A stretch of DNA of 47,289 nt. Origin: Neiella marina (GTDB lineage: Bacteria > Pseudomonadota > Gammaproteobacteria > Enterobacterales > Neiellaceae). A program made the position numbers and the translations under genes. Under the pieces are notes generated by a model, which was given only the letters and a program-made list of their open reading frames with translations, did not search any database and had not been told where the DNA came from. Positions 1 through 9,600 of the stretch are shown one piece after another. The stretch is from positions 1 to 47,289 of the forward strand of contig NZ_NGNS01000030.1 of NCBI RefSeq assembly GCF_002165625.1, written 5' to 3'. Numbering within the stretch: position 1 is the stretch's first letter; every line of letters begins with the position of its first letter.

Positions 1-1
1 G

Positions 2-73
2 CACTTGAGCCTTGGCATGAAAACGCCAGAAGAAGTGCACAAAAAAGCCAGCGTTGGAGGAACGCTGGCTTAA
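2..73 (+). CDS. IS3-family transposase OrfB, C-terminal fragment
   Basis: The frame from base 2 to the TAA at 71-73 reads HLSLGMKTPEEVHKK followed by a short tail. The segment R-P-H-x-S-L-G-x-x-T-P-x-x-V is the typical C-terminal end of IS3-family OrfB (DDE integrase domain, rve). The catalytic residues are outside the window, so neither activity nor IS subgroup can be judged. The last codons overlap a strong 11-bp hairpin (45-71), so the transposase 3' end doubles as a terminator-like structure. Confidence 0.7.
   Translation, partial: HLSLGMKTPEEVHKKASVGGTLA
45..71. terminator. hairpin terminator at the IS transposase 3' end
   Basis: AAGCCAGCGTT (45-55) and AACGCTGGCTT (61-71) form an 11-bp perfect stem with a 5-base loop. 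A run of A precedes it at 41-46. Read on the minus strand this gives a stem followed by T residues, so it could stop transcription leaving the GNAT gene toward the IS. Confidence 0.55.
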
Positions 74-123
74 TCAAAAACCGTCAACTTATTTTAGGAC
101 GGCACATCAGAGACCAATTCCTG

Positions 124-519
124 TCACTTTTTGCCCCAACGGCCACCGCCTTGATCGGTAAAACCAAGCGCCGTTAGAAAGCCATATTGTTGTAACTGGG
201 GAATGTCACCCTCTTTCGCCTCCACCACAGTTGCTACACCGTCGTGCGCTGCAACTGCCTGTTCCAGTAAATAGCGACCCACTCCTCGTCTACGAGTGGC
301 TTCTCGAACGACCAGCCAGTCAATTTTCAACAGCGATTCACTCACAGACAGCAGCAACAAGCCAATAGTTTTGGCATTAAAGGTGGCCAACCAAATTTCT
401 GATTGCTGCTGTTGCAACCAAGATTCGATATCATTGACCCCGTCAGGCAAAGGTAGTTTTGCCAAATCCTGACAAAGCGCGGGAGTGATTTGTTGCAATG
501 GCAACACGGTTAAACGCAT
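124..519 (-). CDS. GNAT-family N-acetyltransferase
   Basis: A 131-residue protein with a single GNAT fold. The acetyl-CoA pyrophosphate loop is visible as R-R-R-G-V-G-R-Y-L-L around residues 76-85, after the beta-strand IDWLVVR. The C-terminal strand with YGFLTALGF matches the family's 'Y-x-x-x-G-F' end. The substrate is not predictable. The gene lies directly beside an IS end and diverges from the Cys-cluster gene across a 41-base gap that must hold both promoters. An AGAGAG sequence upstream of the ATG serves as a plausible ribosome binding site. Confidence 0.8.
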   Translation of the reverse strand: MRLTVLPLQQITPALCQDLAKLPLPDGVNDIESWLQQQQSEIWLATFNAKTIGLLLLSVSESLLKIDWLVVREATRRRGVGRYLLEQAVAAHDGVATVVEAKEGDIPQLQQYGFLTALGFTDQGGGRWGKK

Positions 520-560
520 GACGACTCTCTAAAACAATTGTGACAACAAAAGCTCAATGA

Positions 561-830
561 ATGGCTAAAACAAATTTTTCATGCCGCGCCGGCTGCGGCG
601 CTTGCTGTATTGTACCCTCGATTAACTCTCCGATCCCAGGAATGCCAAACGGAAAGCCTGCTGGTGTGCGCTGCGTTCAATTGGATGATTTCAATCGCTG
701 CAAGCTATTTGGTCAATCAAACCGCCCTCAGTTTTGTCACGACTTTAAAGCGCAACAGGATACCTGCGGTAATAGCAACCAGTATGCGTTCGATCACTTA
801 ATCGAGCTGGAGCAAGCAACCCAACCCTAG
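561..830 (+). CDS. YkgJ-family cysteine cluster protein
   Basis: An 89-residue protein with the N-terminal cluster C-R-A-G-C-G-A-C-C (residues 8-16) and further cysteines at VRCVQLD, RCKLFG, QFCHDF and DTCGN. This layout is that of the YkgJ/UPF0153 family, thought to bind zinc or an Fe-S cluster. The biochemical function of the family is not established. The length is that of the short, single-domain members. It stands alone, divergent from the acetyltransferase. Confidence 0.8.
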   Translation: MAKTNFSCRAGCGACCIVPSINSPIPGMPNGKPAGVRCVQLDDFNRCKLFGQSNRPQFCHDFKAQQDTCGNSNQYAFDHLIELEQATQP

Positions 831-922
831 GTTTTTGAGAAATCGCGCATTGTATGAGCAGGTTAGCATTGTTAACATGAGGTTCAGACGTTCCTAGAAG
901 CAAACCAACGGACGGATTTTAC

Positions 923-1306
923 ATGTCTCATACTCTTTGGAGAAAAGTTGTCAAATTAGCAGCCAAGGACTTTGCCTGCTTCTTGATGGCAACAGACGAC
1001 AAGCAACGTACAGTAACGTTGGAAGCCATGCTTGGTTGTCGCAACCCCAATGCCGAACCTGTCGATCGAATCTACTTCGGCTGGCACGCGGTTTACGCCA
1101 TGCCGGAAAGTGAATTGCAGCAGGTGGAATTACTGACTGGCAGTTGCCATAGTTTGGGTCAGTGGAATACAACTGATTTGTCAGCAGAAGAAATGAATAT
1201 CATTGCTGAGCATATGACTGAGTTATTGAGTGATTGGCAACAAAAGCTAGAGCAACTGGAAATTCCATGTAACTTAGAGCAAGTCGCCTCTGCAGCTAAT
1301 CAATAA
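923..1306 (+). CDS. conserved-looking hypothetical protein
   Basis: A soluble 127-residue protein with no signal peptide or membrane segment. I do not recognise a family. The central part has a compact aromatic segment (YFGWHAVYAMP) and the C-terminal 60 residues look helical and charged (EEMNIIAEHMTELLSDW). The ORF has normal codon use and ends 16 bases before a strong rho-independent terminator, which supports its being a real transcribed gene. Upstream, 831-922 carries no other gene. Confidence 0.65.
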   Translation: MSHTLWRKVVKLAAKDFACFLMATDDKQRTVTLEAMLGCRNPNAEPVDRIYFGWHAVYAMPESELQQVELLTGSCHSLGQWNTTDLSAEEMNIIAEHMTELLSDWQQKLEQLEIPCNLEQVASAANQ

Positions 1307-1322
1307 CATTGCTAACGAGCAT

Positions 1323-1353
1323 AAAAAAACGCCGCTTTAAGCGGCGTTTTTTT
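1323..1353. terminator. bidirectional rho-independent terminator
   Basis: The stem AAAAAAACGCCGC / GCGGCGTTTTTTT has 13 pairs around a short TTTAA loop and has T or A tracts on both sides. It ends the convergent genes at 923-1306 (+) and 1352-1498 (-). The stop codon of the minus-strand gene lies inside the right tract. Confidence 0.93.
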
Positions 1354-1498
1354 ATGCAAGCTTGATGCTTTCATCTGGGTCTTCAGCTGACCCTTGCTGG
1401 TTGTCCTGATCTAATGCTGCAATCATCGTGAGCATATCTCCCAATGTGTTGGTCGGCGATTGGGTTTGCTCATCTGTCATGTTGCGCGATTCAAGCAT
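1352..1498 (-). CDS. small hypothetical acidic protein (48 aa)
   Basis: A 48-residue ORF beginning M-L-E-S-R-N-M-T-D-E. I chose the ATG at 1498 because AGAGG lies six bases upstream; the frame is open to 1546 but lacks such a site there. It is rich in D, E, Q and S, with no membrane segment, and probably flexible. I do not recognise a family. It ends in the shared terminator at 1323-1353. A bona fide small gene is plausible, but length alone cannot prove it. Confidence 0.5.
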   Translation of the reverse strand: MLESRNMTDEQTQSPTNTLGDMLTMIAALDQDNQQGSAEDPDESIKLA

Positions 1499-1680
1499 GG
1501 ATAACCTCTGGCATTTGGTTAAGAGTAAAATGTTCTGGGACAGCATTACTCGGGGATGTGAATTAACTCACAAAACGAGCTTGAATACCAGTAAAATTAA
1601 TACGGAAAAATAGACAACCGCACTTGACTTTGATGAAAATCAAAATTGTAAAATAAAAGTTTTTAGCTGTTATAAATCAG

Positions 1681-2811
1681 TTATTTACACCAAGAAGCTG
1701 GATTCATTGGCGTGCCTTGATGACGCATTTCAAAGTACAGTCCAGCACTGGTTTGTCCACCACTCTGGCCGACTAGAGCGATGGTATCGCCAGAACGAAC
1801 CTCGTCTCCAGCTTGAAGCAACAGCGTTTGGGCATGGCCATACAAGCTCATGTAGCCTTTACCATGATCTAAAATCATCACTAGGCCCATGCCTTTAACC
1901 CAATCGGCAAATAACACTTTGCCATTGGCAATCGCTCTCACGTCATCACCCACAGGGCTGTCGATCAGCACGCCTTTCCAACGTATTTGGCCATGTCGGC
2001 GGCTATTGTACTTGTGCTTTAGTCTGCCCTTGGTTGGCCACCGCAATGCGCCTTTCTTTAGGCCACTCAGTTTCACCAAGCTGCGAGTCTTGGCCGACTC
2101 GTCCAGCAACCGACGCAACTCCTGCTCGCTTGCTTGTAATTGTTCTATACGTTCTTGCTCTGAGCTAATTTGTCGATTCAGCGAGCGAATGGCTTGCTGT
2201 TGCCGCGTCTCTTGGGCTTTGAGCAGTTGCTGCTCGGCGGATTGTTGACCCAACAATTCTTCCAATTGACGCGCATTGGCTAGCAAGTTCTGATCAACTT
2301 GTTCGAGCCGCTGCTCAGTCTGGCGAATCGCTTCAAGAGCATCAGCTCTGGCATTGTTTAGGTATTCAAAGTAGGTCAGTGTTCGTTCAATAGTGGCAGG
2401 GTCTTGCTGATTCATCAGCATGGTCAGATAGTCATGACGACCGGCCAAAAAATGACTCTCAAGCTGTGCTGCTAACACTTCTTGCTGTGCCGCTCGTGTC
2501 TGTTCCAATTTACTGCGTTTCGCTTGGAGATCGCGTTGCTGGGCTTGATTATCTTTAATTCGGCTTCGAGTTTGGTGCAGCTCTTTCGCTTGAGCAGCAA
2601 CATCTAATTCAACCGAACGTAATTCGGCTTGAGCTCGTTTTTGCGCTTGCTGTTGTTTACTAAGGCTGGTTTTTCGCTTCTCAAGCTCTTGCTGCACTTC
2701 TTTGAGCTGACTGCCTTGCGGCTGCTCAGGCGCGGCGTAGGCAATATCGCCCACCAATAACAGCAGGCCAGCAACAATGCTGGCCTGATAACGAGAAGAA
2801 AATAACGACAA
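1681..2811 (-). CDS. envC: murein hydrolase activator EnvC
   Basis: A periplasmic divisome factor that activates amidases (AmiA/AmiB type) for septal peptidoglycan splitting. An N-terminal signal segment (about residues 8-27, ending AYA-AP) is followed by a long coiled coil (about 30-245) and a C-terminal LytM/M23 domain (about 270-376). The M23 zinc ligands look degraded: the H-x-x-x-D site reads WKGVLID and the H-x-H site reads LYFEMR, as expected for an activator. The start is TTG at 2811. It is the only candidate after the in-frame gpmI stop 12 bases upstream, with AAGG inside the gpmI end acting as ribosome binding site. Tight spacing implies a gpmI-envC operon. Confidence 0.9.
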   Translation of the reverse strand: MSLFSSRYQASIVAGLLLLVGDIAYAAPEQPQGSQLKEVQQELEKRKTSLSKQQQAQKRAQAELRSVELDVAAQAKELHQTRSRIKDNQAQQRDLQAKRSKLEQTRAAQQEVLAAQLESHFLAGRHDYLTMLMNQQDPATIERTLTYFEYLNNARADALEAIRQTEQRLEQVDQNLLANARQLEELLGQQSAEQQLLKAQETRQQQAIRSLNRQISSEQERIEQLQASEQELRRLLDESAKTRSLVKLSGLKKGALRWPTKGRLKHKYNSRRHGQIRWKGVLIDSPVGDDVRAIANGKVLFADWVKGMGLVMILDHGKGYMSLYGHAQTLLLQAGDEVRSGDTIALVGQSGGQTSAGLYFEMRHQGTPMNPASWCK

Positions 2812-2823
2812 CTGCGTTAAACC

Positions 2824-4368
2824 TTACTTCAGATTGACAAGAACCTTGCCGGTCATTTCCGGCGGCGTTTCCATACCGAGTAGGTTGAGCATAGTTGGCG
2901 CCAGATCGCTCAGCTTGCCACCCTCAACCAACTCAGCCTCACGACCGAAGTAAATCAAAGGAACCGGCTCGCTGGTATGAGCGGTATGCGCTTGACCGGT
3001 ACTTTCATCACGCATTTTTTCAGCATTGCCATGGTCTGCGGTGATCAGACACTCACCACCAACTTCGTCCAACGCGTCAACAACACGGCCGATACAGTGG
3101 TCAACAGCTTCACAGGCTTTCACTGCAGCATCAAAGCTACCGGTGTGGCCAACCATGTCACCATTCGGGTAATTACAAATAATGACGTCGTACTTGTTGC
3201 TCTTAATCGCTTCAACAAATTGATTGGTGAGATCTTCAGAGCTCATTTCTGGCTGCAAGTCGTAAGTCGCAACTTTTGGCGATGGGATCAGAATGCGATC
3301 TTCACCTTCAAACGGGTCTTCTTTACCGCCGTTGAAGAAGAACGTCACGTGAGCGTACTTCTCCGTCTCAGAGATACGCAGCTGGGTGCGACCATTGTCA
3401 GCCAGCCATTGACCCAATACGTTGGTCAATTTTTCTGGTGGGAATGCGACGGTAGTGTCAATGTCTGCGGCATACTCGGTCAGCATGACAAAATCGCTCA
3501 GTGCAGGCACTTTTGCACGCTCAAAGCCATCAAACGGCTGATCGACAAATGCGCGCGTGATTTCACGGGCACGGTCGGCACGGAAGTTCATAAATACAAC
3601 CGCATCGCCATCGTTAATAGCTGCGTCAGCTTCGCCATCTGCTTTGATCACGCTTGGCGCAACAAATTCATCATTCTCGTCACGCTCGTACGCCGCCAGC
3701 AGACCTTCAACTGCTGTTGGGTAGGTGTAATCTGTTTTCGCCTCAGTTAGCAATTCGTAGCACGACTGCACGCGCTCCCAACGCTTATCACGGTCCATGG
3801 CATAGAAGCGGCCACACAATGATGCGATACGACCTTTGCCTAGTTCCTCGAACTTAGCAGCAAAGCGTTCCAATGTTGCTTGAGCACTGCGCGGTGGCGT
3901 ATCACGGCCATCTAAGAAAGCGTGCAGATAAATTTGCTCGGCGCCACGCTCTGCAGCCAGTTCAACCATGGCCATGATGTGGTCTTCGTGGCTGTGAACG
4001 CCACCCGGAGACATCAAGCCCATAATGTGAACAGCCTTGCCGCCAGCCACGGCTTTATCGACCGCGCCAGCTAGCGCAGCGTTTTCGAAGAACGTACGTT
4101 CTTTAATTGCTTTGGCAATCCGCGTTAGTTCCTGATAAACCACGCGGCCAGAGCCGATGTTGATGTGGCCTACTTCCGAGTTACCCATTTGACCGTCAGG
4201 CAAACCCACATCTAACCCTGAACCAGAAATCAGACCACTGGCGTAGTGGGCAGCCAATTTGTCTAAATTTGGCGTGTTGGCGTGGTGAATGGCGTTACTG
4301 GTGTCATCCTCGCGATAACCCCAACCATCAAGGATGATTAGGGCCAGCGTTTTCTTTTGATCACTCAT
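2824..4368 (-). CDS. gpmI: 2,3-bisphosphoglycerate-independent phosphoglycerate mutase
   Basis: Interconverts 3- and 2-phosphoglycerate in glycolysis and gluconeogenesis using two Mn ions and a phosphoserine intermediate. The 514 residues match the family length. The N-terminal metal site [12 protein letters not shown], the nucleophile loop M-G-N-S-E-V-G-H (about residues 62-68), the GVHSHEDH and GRDTPPRSA motifs of the phosphotransferase insert, and the C-terminal [11 protein letters not shown] and [10 protein letters not shown] metal ligands are all present. It is the upstream gene of the gpmI-envC pair and diverges from the rhodanese gene across 255 bases. Confidence 0.97.
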   Translation of the reverse strand: MSDQKKTLALIILDGWGYREDDTSNAIHHANTPNLDKLAAHYASGLISGSGLDVGLPDGQMGNSEVGHINIGSGRVVYQELTRIAKAIKERTFFENAALAGAVDKAVAGGKAVHIMGLMSPGGVHSHEDHIMAMVELAAERGAEQIYLHAFLDGRDTPPRSAQATLERFAAKFEELGKGRIASLCGRFYAMDRDKRWERVQSCYELLTEAKTDYTYPTAVEGLLAAYERDENDEFVAPSVIKADGEADAAINDGDAVVFMNFRADRAREITRAFVDQPFDGFERAKVPALSDFVMLTEYAADIDTTVAFPPEKLTNVLGQWLADNGRTQLRISETEKYAHVTFFFNGGKEDPFEGEDRILIPSPKVATYDLQPEMSSEDLTNQFVEAIKSNKYDVIICNYPNGDMVGHTGSFDAAVKACEAVDHCIGRVVDALDEVGGECLITADHGNAEKMRDESTGQAHTAHTSEPVPLIYFGREAELVEGGKLSDLAPTMLNLLGMETPPEMTGKVLVNLK

Positions 4369-4546
4369 GCTAGCGTTTCTCTTGTACCTTCAATGAATTA
4401 AAACTGCTGCCAGATGTTTCGGTGGCAAACACATGGCGTCGAATTTTGCTTCCTTTTGTTGGCCGTTATTATGACACAAATCAGCTTAAGGCAACGAGTT
4501 GAAAAATGCGCCATACAAACGGGTGCTCCCGATTCGATATTCTATG

Positions 4547-4552
4547 TATAAT
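4547..4552 (+). promoter_or_regulatory. candidate -10 element for the rhodanese-secB-gpsA operon
   Basis: An exact TATAAT lies 71 bases upstream of the rhodanese ATG within the 255-base divergent region (4369-4623). The -35 at 17-18 bases is poor (TGCTCC), so only the -10 supports the call. Nothing else was recognised in that intergenic region. Confidence 0.35.
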
Positions 4553-4623
4553 CCGTTGGCAATTTTCGCGGCCTACCGTAGCGTTCGGCGAAATAAGTTT
4601 TCACCCTCACGAAGAGAGACACG

Positions 4624-5052
4624 ATGGATCAACTAATTGAATTCGTATCAGCCAATCCACTATTGAGCGGAGCTTGGATCATTTTGGCCGGTATGTTGAT
4701 TTACAGCTTTATTGGCGGCCGTTTTCGTGGCTATGACTTGGTTTCTCCACATGAGCTGACCATGTTGGTCAATCGCGACAACGCCACCGTGGTTGATATC
4801 CGTGCTGTCGATAGTTTCCGTAAGGGCCATATTGCTGGAGCAAAGAACATCACTGCGTCCAAGATCACAGAAAGCAATCGTTCAGAGCTTGAAAAGCTGG
4901 CAGGCAAACCCATTATAGTTGTGTGTGAAGCAGGCATGACTGCAAACAAAGCCTGCGCAACGCTGAAACAATTGGGACTGGAAAACATCTACAGCCTGCG
5001 CGGCGGCATGAATGAATGGCGCCAGGCTAATTTACCAGTTGCCAGCAAATAA
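4624..5052 (+). CDS. yibN: membrane-anchored rhodanese-like protein (YibN type)
   Basis: A 142-residue protein with one N-terminal membrane helix (about 13-29, [17 protein letters not shown]) and a single cytoplasmic rhodanese domain (about 40-135). The active-site loop C-E-A-G-M-T-A contains the catalytic Cys, so sulfur transfer is possible. The CH2-like end G-G-M-x-x-W is intact. In enterobacteria yibN precedes grxC-secB-gpsA; here secB follows directly, 58 bases downstream. The physiological substrate of this family is not settled. Confidence 0.88.
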   Translation: MDQLIEFVSANPLLSGAWIILAGMLIYSFIGGRFRGYDLVSPHELTMLVNRDNATVVDIRAVDSFRKGHIAGAKNITASKITESNRSELEKLAGKPIIVVCEAGMTANKACATLKQLGLENIYSLRGGMNEWRQANLPVASK

Positions 5053-5110
5053 CAGATTTTTTAATTTGATTCGTTGGCCAAAGGCCAACGCCAGAATAAG
5101 GTATAAAACC

Positions 5111-5614
5111 ATGTCAGAAGAAGTACAAGCAAACGGCACCGCAGCGCCAGAAGCGCCACAATTCGCCATTCAACGTTTGTATATCAAAGATATTTCATTC
5201 GAATCGCCAAATGCGCCAGATGTGTTCCAAAAAGAGTGGAAGCCTGAAGTTAAATTGGATCTGGATACCAAGAGCCGCAAACTAACTGACGATGCCTATG
5301 AAGTTGTATTGTCCCTGACTGTGACCACTAACGTTGGCGACGAAGTAGCTTTCCTGTGTGAAGTACAACAAGCCGGTATCTTCGGTATTGGTGAAGTGAA
5401 CGAAGCACAACTGGCGCACATGTTGGGCTCTTTCTGCCCGAATATCTTGTTCCCATACGCTCGTGAAGCAGTGACGAACTTGGTTACTCGCGGTACCTTC
5501 CCGCAGTTGAACCTAGCGCCAGTAAACTTTGATGCGCTATTTGCTTCTTATGTTCAAAAGCGCCAGCAAGAAGCTCAAGCAGCTGCTGCTGCCGCCAGCG
5601 GTAGCGACGCATAA
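5111..5614 (+). CDS. secB: protein-export chaperone SecB
   Basis: A tetrameric cytosolic chaperone that keeps preproteins unfolded and delivers them to SecA. The start at 5111 (M-S-E-E-V-Q) gives 167 residues, the usual length, and has AAGG nine bases upstream. The reading frame is open further 5' (to 5012), but that part overlaps the rhodanese gene and lacks family similarity. The core motifs [24 protein letters not shown] and [11 protein letters not shown] are typical. The Ala-rich tail is a variable feature of the family. It is followed five bases later by gpsA. Confidence 0.96.
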   Translation: MSEEVQANGTAAPEAPQFAIQRLYIKDISFESPNAPDVFQKEWKPEVKLDLDTKSRKLTDDAYEVVLSLTVTTNVGDEVAFLCEVQQAGIFGIGEVNEAQLAHMLGSFCPNILFPYAREAVTNLVTRGTFPQLNLAPVNFDALFASYVQKRQQEAQAAAAAASGSDA

Positions 5615-5619
5615 TCACG

Positions 5620-6633
5620 ATGCCAACGCCAGCAATTACTGTATTAGGAGCGGGCTCATACGGCACCGCTCTGGCTTTATTGATCGCCCGCAATGGCCAT
5701 CAAACCCTGCTTTGGGGGCATGAAGCCGATCACGTTGAACGCTTACAAGCCGATCGCGAAAACAAAGAGTTTTTGCCCGGCGTTGAGTTTCCAGACACCC
5801 TCGCTGTCACCAATGACATTGCCGAGGCAGCAAGTGCCTGCAATACCATTCTCGTGGTGGTACCTAGCTTCGCGTTTGCTGAAGTATTGAAGCGTATCCA
5901 ACCACACCTCCAAGAAGGTGCCCGGGTGGCATGGGCAACCAAAGGTTTAGAAGCCGAAACCGGTCGACTGCTTGGCGATGTGGCCAAAGAGCAGTTGGGT
6001 GGTGACATCCCGCTAGCCGTCGTTTCAGGGCCTACCTTTGCAATGGAAATTGCCAAGGGATTACCAACAGCAATTGCCGTTGCCGGTGAAGATGATCAGC
6101 TTGACACCGATCTCGCTGATTTACTTCACTGCGCCAAGCGTTTTCGGGTCTATCGCAACGATGATTTCATCGGTCTTCAGCTCGGCGGCGCGGTTAAAAA
6201 CGTTATTGCTATTGGCGCAGGCTTGGCTGATGGCATGGGCTTTGGAGCCAATGCGCGTACCGCACTGATCACTCGAGGCTTAGCGGAACTAACCCGGCTC
6301 GGCGTTGCGTTAGGCGCTAAACCAGAAACCTTTATGGGTATGTCTGGCCTTGGCGATTTGGTGCTGACTTGCACCGACAACCAGTCTCGCAACCGCCGCT
6401 TTGGTCTGGCATTAGGGCAAGGTAAAACCGTTGAACAAGCTGCTGAAGAGATTGGCCAAGTAGTAGAAGGCTACCGCAACACCAATGAGGTATACCGTTT
6501 ATCTCAGCGCCTCGATATTGAAATGCCGATCGTTGATCAGGTTTATCAGGTGCTCTATCAAGGTAAGCCCGCTCAACTTGCCGCGGTTGACTTGTTAGCA
6601 CGCGAGCAGACCAGCGAAGGGAAAGCCAGCTAG
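5620..6633 (+). CDS. gpsA: NAD(P)+-dependent glycerol-3-phosphate dehydrogenase
   Basis: Makes sn-glycerol 3-phosphate from dihydroxyacetone phosphate for phospholipid synthesis. The 337 residues are full length. The N-terminal Rossmann motif G-A-G-S-Y-G-T-A, the catalytic-lysine region [13 protein letters not shown] and the substrate-binding [10 protein letters not shown] with the following N-R-R-F-G are visible. It begins five bases after secB and is probably translationally coupled, since no strong ribosome site precedes its ATG. It ends seven bases before the convergent stop of the TPR-GGDEF gene, with no terminator between them. Confidence 0.97.
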   Translation: MPTPAITVLGAGSYGTALALLIARNGHQTLLWGHEADHVERLQADRENKEFLPGVEFPDTLAVTNDIAEAASACNTILVVVPSFAFAEVLKRIQPHLQEGARVAWATKGLEAETGRLLGDVAKEQLGGDIPLAVVSGPTFAMEIAKGLPTAIAVAGEDDQLDTDLADLLHCAKRFRVYRNDDFIGLQLGGAVKNVIAIGAGLADGMGFGANARTALITRGLAELTRLGVALGAKPETFMGMSGLGDLVLTCTDNQSRNRRFGLALGQGKTVEQAAEEIGQVVEGYRNTNEVYRLSQRLDIEMPIVDQVYQVLYQGKPAQLAAVDLLAREQTSEGKAS

Positions 6634-6640
6634 GGCGTGT

Positions 6641-9600
6641 TTACTGAGCAGGTGTTTCGTTGCTCTGAAAGCGAATCACCTGCCCTTTACCATTACCTTT
6701 AGCCTGATAAAGAGCCTTGTCCGCTTCGGTCAGCATGCTCGCCGCATTGGGCGCATGCAAGCGATAATCCGTCTGCGTCACCCCCACTGAACAACTCAAC
6801 CATTTCTCCTGAGGAATAACCACCGGACGCTTTAGCGCTTTGCTCAGTGGCTCCGTGAAACCTCGTTTACTAACGAGCGCCTGCAGAATCCGTTCACCGA
6901 CAAACTGGGCCTGCTCGGCTCCTGTTTCTGGCATGAATACGATAAACTCATCACCGCCCCAACGGCCAGCCACATCAACGTCCCTTAACTGCTCCAATAA
7001 CAAATCGGCAAACCACTGCAGCAACAAATCACCGGCATCATGACCGAAGGTATCGTTGTAGTACTTAAAGTTATCCAGATCCATAAAGGCAAGCGACATG
7101 TAGCCAGTTTTTCCGGAGTAGCGGCGAACCCTGTTGATCTCATCTTGAATGGTGCTTTGCAACGCTTGTCTGTTGGCCAAACCCGTCAAGGTGTCGATCG
7201 AACTTAACTCAATCAACTTGTTTTGCTGCCGCACCGCCAGCAACTGGCTGGCAAGCTGGTTGCCGATTAGCGATAGCACTTCTTGATCATGCTTGCTGGG
7301 AGAGTATGGTTGATCGATATTAATCAGCACTAGCTGACAACAACGTAGGTTGCCATCTCGTAGCGGCAAAACACAAACCGAGCTCAAGCGTTGGCTGCCA
7401 CCACGGAACAACCAGCTGCGATTCAATAGCAACTGCTGATTGCGATAATCACGAACGTCCTCTGCCAGTTCATCGACTGGGAAATTTTGCACTTGGCCGT
7501 CAACGTGAACAGCCATGACTTCAGCTTTTTCCGTTTGACAGTTCACTACCATCGCTACTTGGAAATCATAATGGCCACAGAGTAAACGGACGGTTTCTCG
7601 AGCAATCATCGATTCGCTAGAGCAATCCGAGCCAATTGCTTGCAGGGCGCTAATCAAGCGCACCTCTCGCATTCGCTTCCATAACTGGTTTAATCGCGCC
7701 TCTTGCTGCGCGAGTAAAAACAGGTGGTCAAGCTCCAACGTCGGTAGCGGCAAGTTAACCAGCACAGCCTCATTGCCCAATAGCCATTGGCGACATGCCT
7801 GCCAGCCTGCCGGCGTCCGTGATTTGATGGCATCGGCTTGTTCAAGCGCCGCGATCGCAGCTTCTTGAGACGGGGCACAACGGACCTGCACCTCTAACCA
7901 CAACAACTGAAATTGATTGCGTAATCGGACACTTGTAGCAAGGCGCTGGTCAATATTGCTGATGGTGCTGTCGCGATCAAGTTTGCTTGGACCACCACTC
8001 TCGCCTAACAGCAACTGCAAAATCGGCAACAGTAAACTGGCGGACTGCGACATCGGAATCGACAGGCGCTTGCTGCGTTCCAAGCATTGCTGCGCCCTCA
8101 GCGATTCGCCACTCAAGACTAGCACGACCCCCTGAATCAAATGGACATCATGCAGATTGCGATAGGCAAAGTAACTTGAATGCTGGCTTACCATCAAACG
8201 ACGTAATTTTTCTAAGATGGTGGCGCTGTGGCGGTAATTACGGACCATTAAATAAAGCCATGCCAAGTTGTACATGGTGGCAATGGTCTCACCAACATCA
8301 TTGGCCTTAATGACTTGCTTCAAAGCACCATTGAAATAGTCATACGCATCTAAGAATTGCTCTTGCTGACAATAGAAATAGCCAAACCCATTGCGCACTC
8401 TGGCTATCTCTACCGGGTCTTGTAATTGATTACGGAGTCGCTCACTAATGGCGAAGCAACGTTTTGCTGGATGAATCCGCCGCATCGACTCCAACACCAC
8501 AGCACGCGAATGATAGGCCGCAGCCAACCCCGCTCGCTGATCGGTTGTCCTCGCTATTCGGATCGCTTCTTTGGCGGCCTCTAGGGCCTGCGTTTCACTG
8601 AGTTTTGATGAATGTTCAAGTTGACCAAAAATATTCCGACACACATAAATTTGGCCATTGTGCATCTCTAATTGCTGCAACAACTGCAGTAGCTCGGCAA
8701 TGCGTTCCAAACCAAAACCTGCGTTGGCGCGATTACAAGCGACAAAGTAGTTAAACAAGCAGTTGGCGCGCTCGCGCTCGTCAGCCAAACCTGAGGCATA
8801 ATTCACTGCCTGGCGGCCACAACTAAGTGCTTGAGTTAAATCCGATTTGTATATGTATGCCCAGCAAAGGTGTCGATAGGCGCGTGCCAATGCACGGCGG
8901 TCAGAGCCTAACTGCGCTTGCTCCAAGATGCTATCGAGAGCATCGAACGCTTCATCCAACTCCCCCAAGTACAGCAAACAATGGCCTTTGAAAGCCTGCA
9001 GGTGCAAGCGCGAACTGGTGTCGTGACTTAACCCTTTGACGACAAAATTACGCTCGGTTTGCTCCGCAGCATAACTCGCTTCGGGCAAGCACATGAGTGC
9101 CAACAGCGCCTCGCAATCGCGCAACATGGCTCGCGGATCTTTAGCCATTATAAACGGGCTTTCAGGCCAAACCTGGCTTGCTCCCGTCACTTCATGCTCA
9201 TGAACGTCGAGAAAGCCTTGTTCACCATCTAGCCACTCAACAAATCCGTGCCAATAGTCCTGAATTCGTTCATCAGCATGGATGTACTCTGGATCAAGCG
9301 ACATGACCAACATGAAGTGGGCTGATTGGATGTCTGCAAGTCGTCTCACCACCTGTAACGTCGAAGGTCCAGCGAACTGGAAATCGCTAACCAGCAGGCA
9401 CAACGGCGTTTGTTGAGCAAGCCAACGCAACATGGAAACAATTAAATCGGCGGCAAAATTGCGCTCATAGACCAGTTCTCCCGGCAGTGGCAGCTCAATT
9501 CTAGAGGGAGACTTACCAGCGAAATAGCGCAGCAACATGGCGCGGTATTGGTTACGCACAGCAATGCCGTCAAGCAGCTGCTCGGGCGATATTTGACGTT

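Larger units (their letters stand above)
1..106 (+). mobile_element. right end of an IS3-family insertion sequence (truncated by window edge)
   Basis: The first 73 bases encode the C-terminus of an IS3-type transposase. They are followed by a short non-coding tail with CCGTCAACTT and TTTTAGGACGG (81-102), which looks like a terminal inverted repeat and ends in CA near 104-106. The exact right boundary is uncertain by a few bases, and the left end lies outside the window. The adjacent GNAT gene would begin right after the element. Confidence 0.6.

Noticed and set aside
2977-3750. 257-codon open frame on the plus strand
   Set aside because: Lies fully antisense to gpmI, whose motifs are unmistakable; a codon-bias shadow.
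5012-5110. Longer SecB N-terminus
   Set aside because: Overlaps the rhodanese gene and does not resemble SecB; the ATG at 5111 has a good ribosome site.
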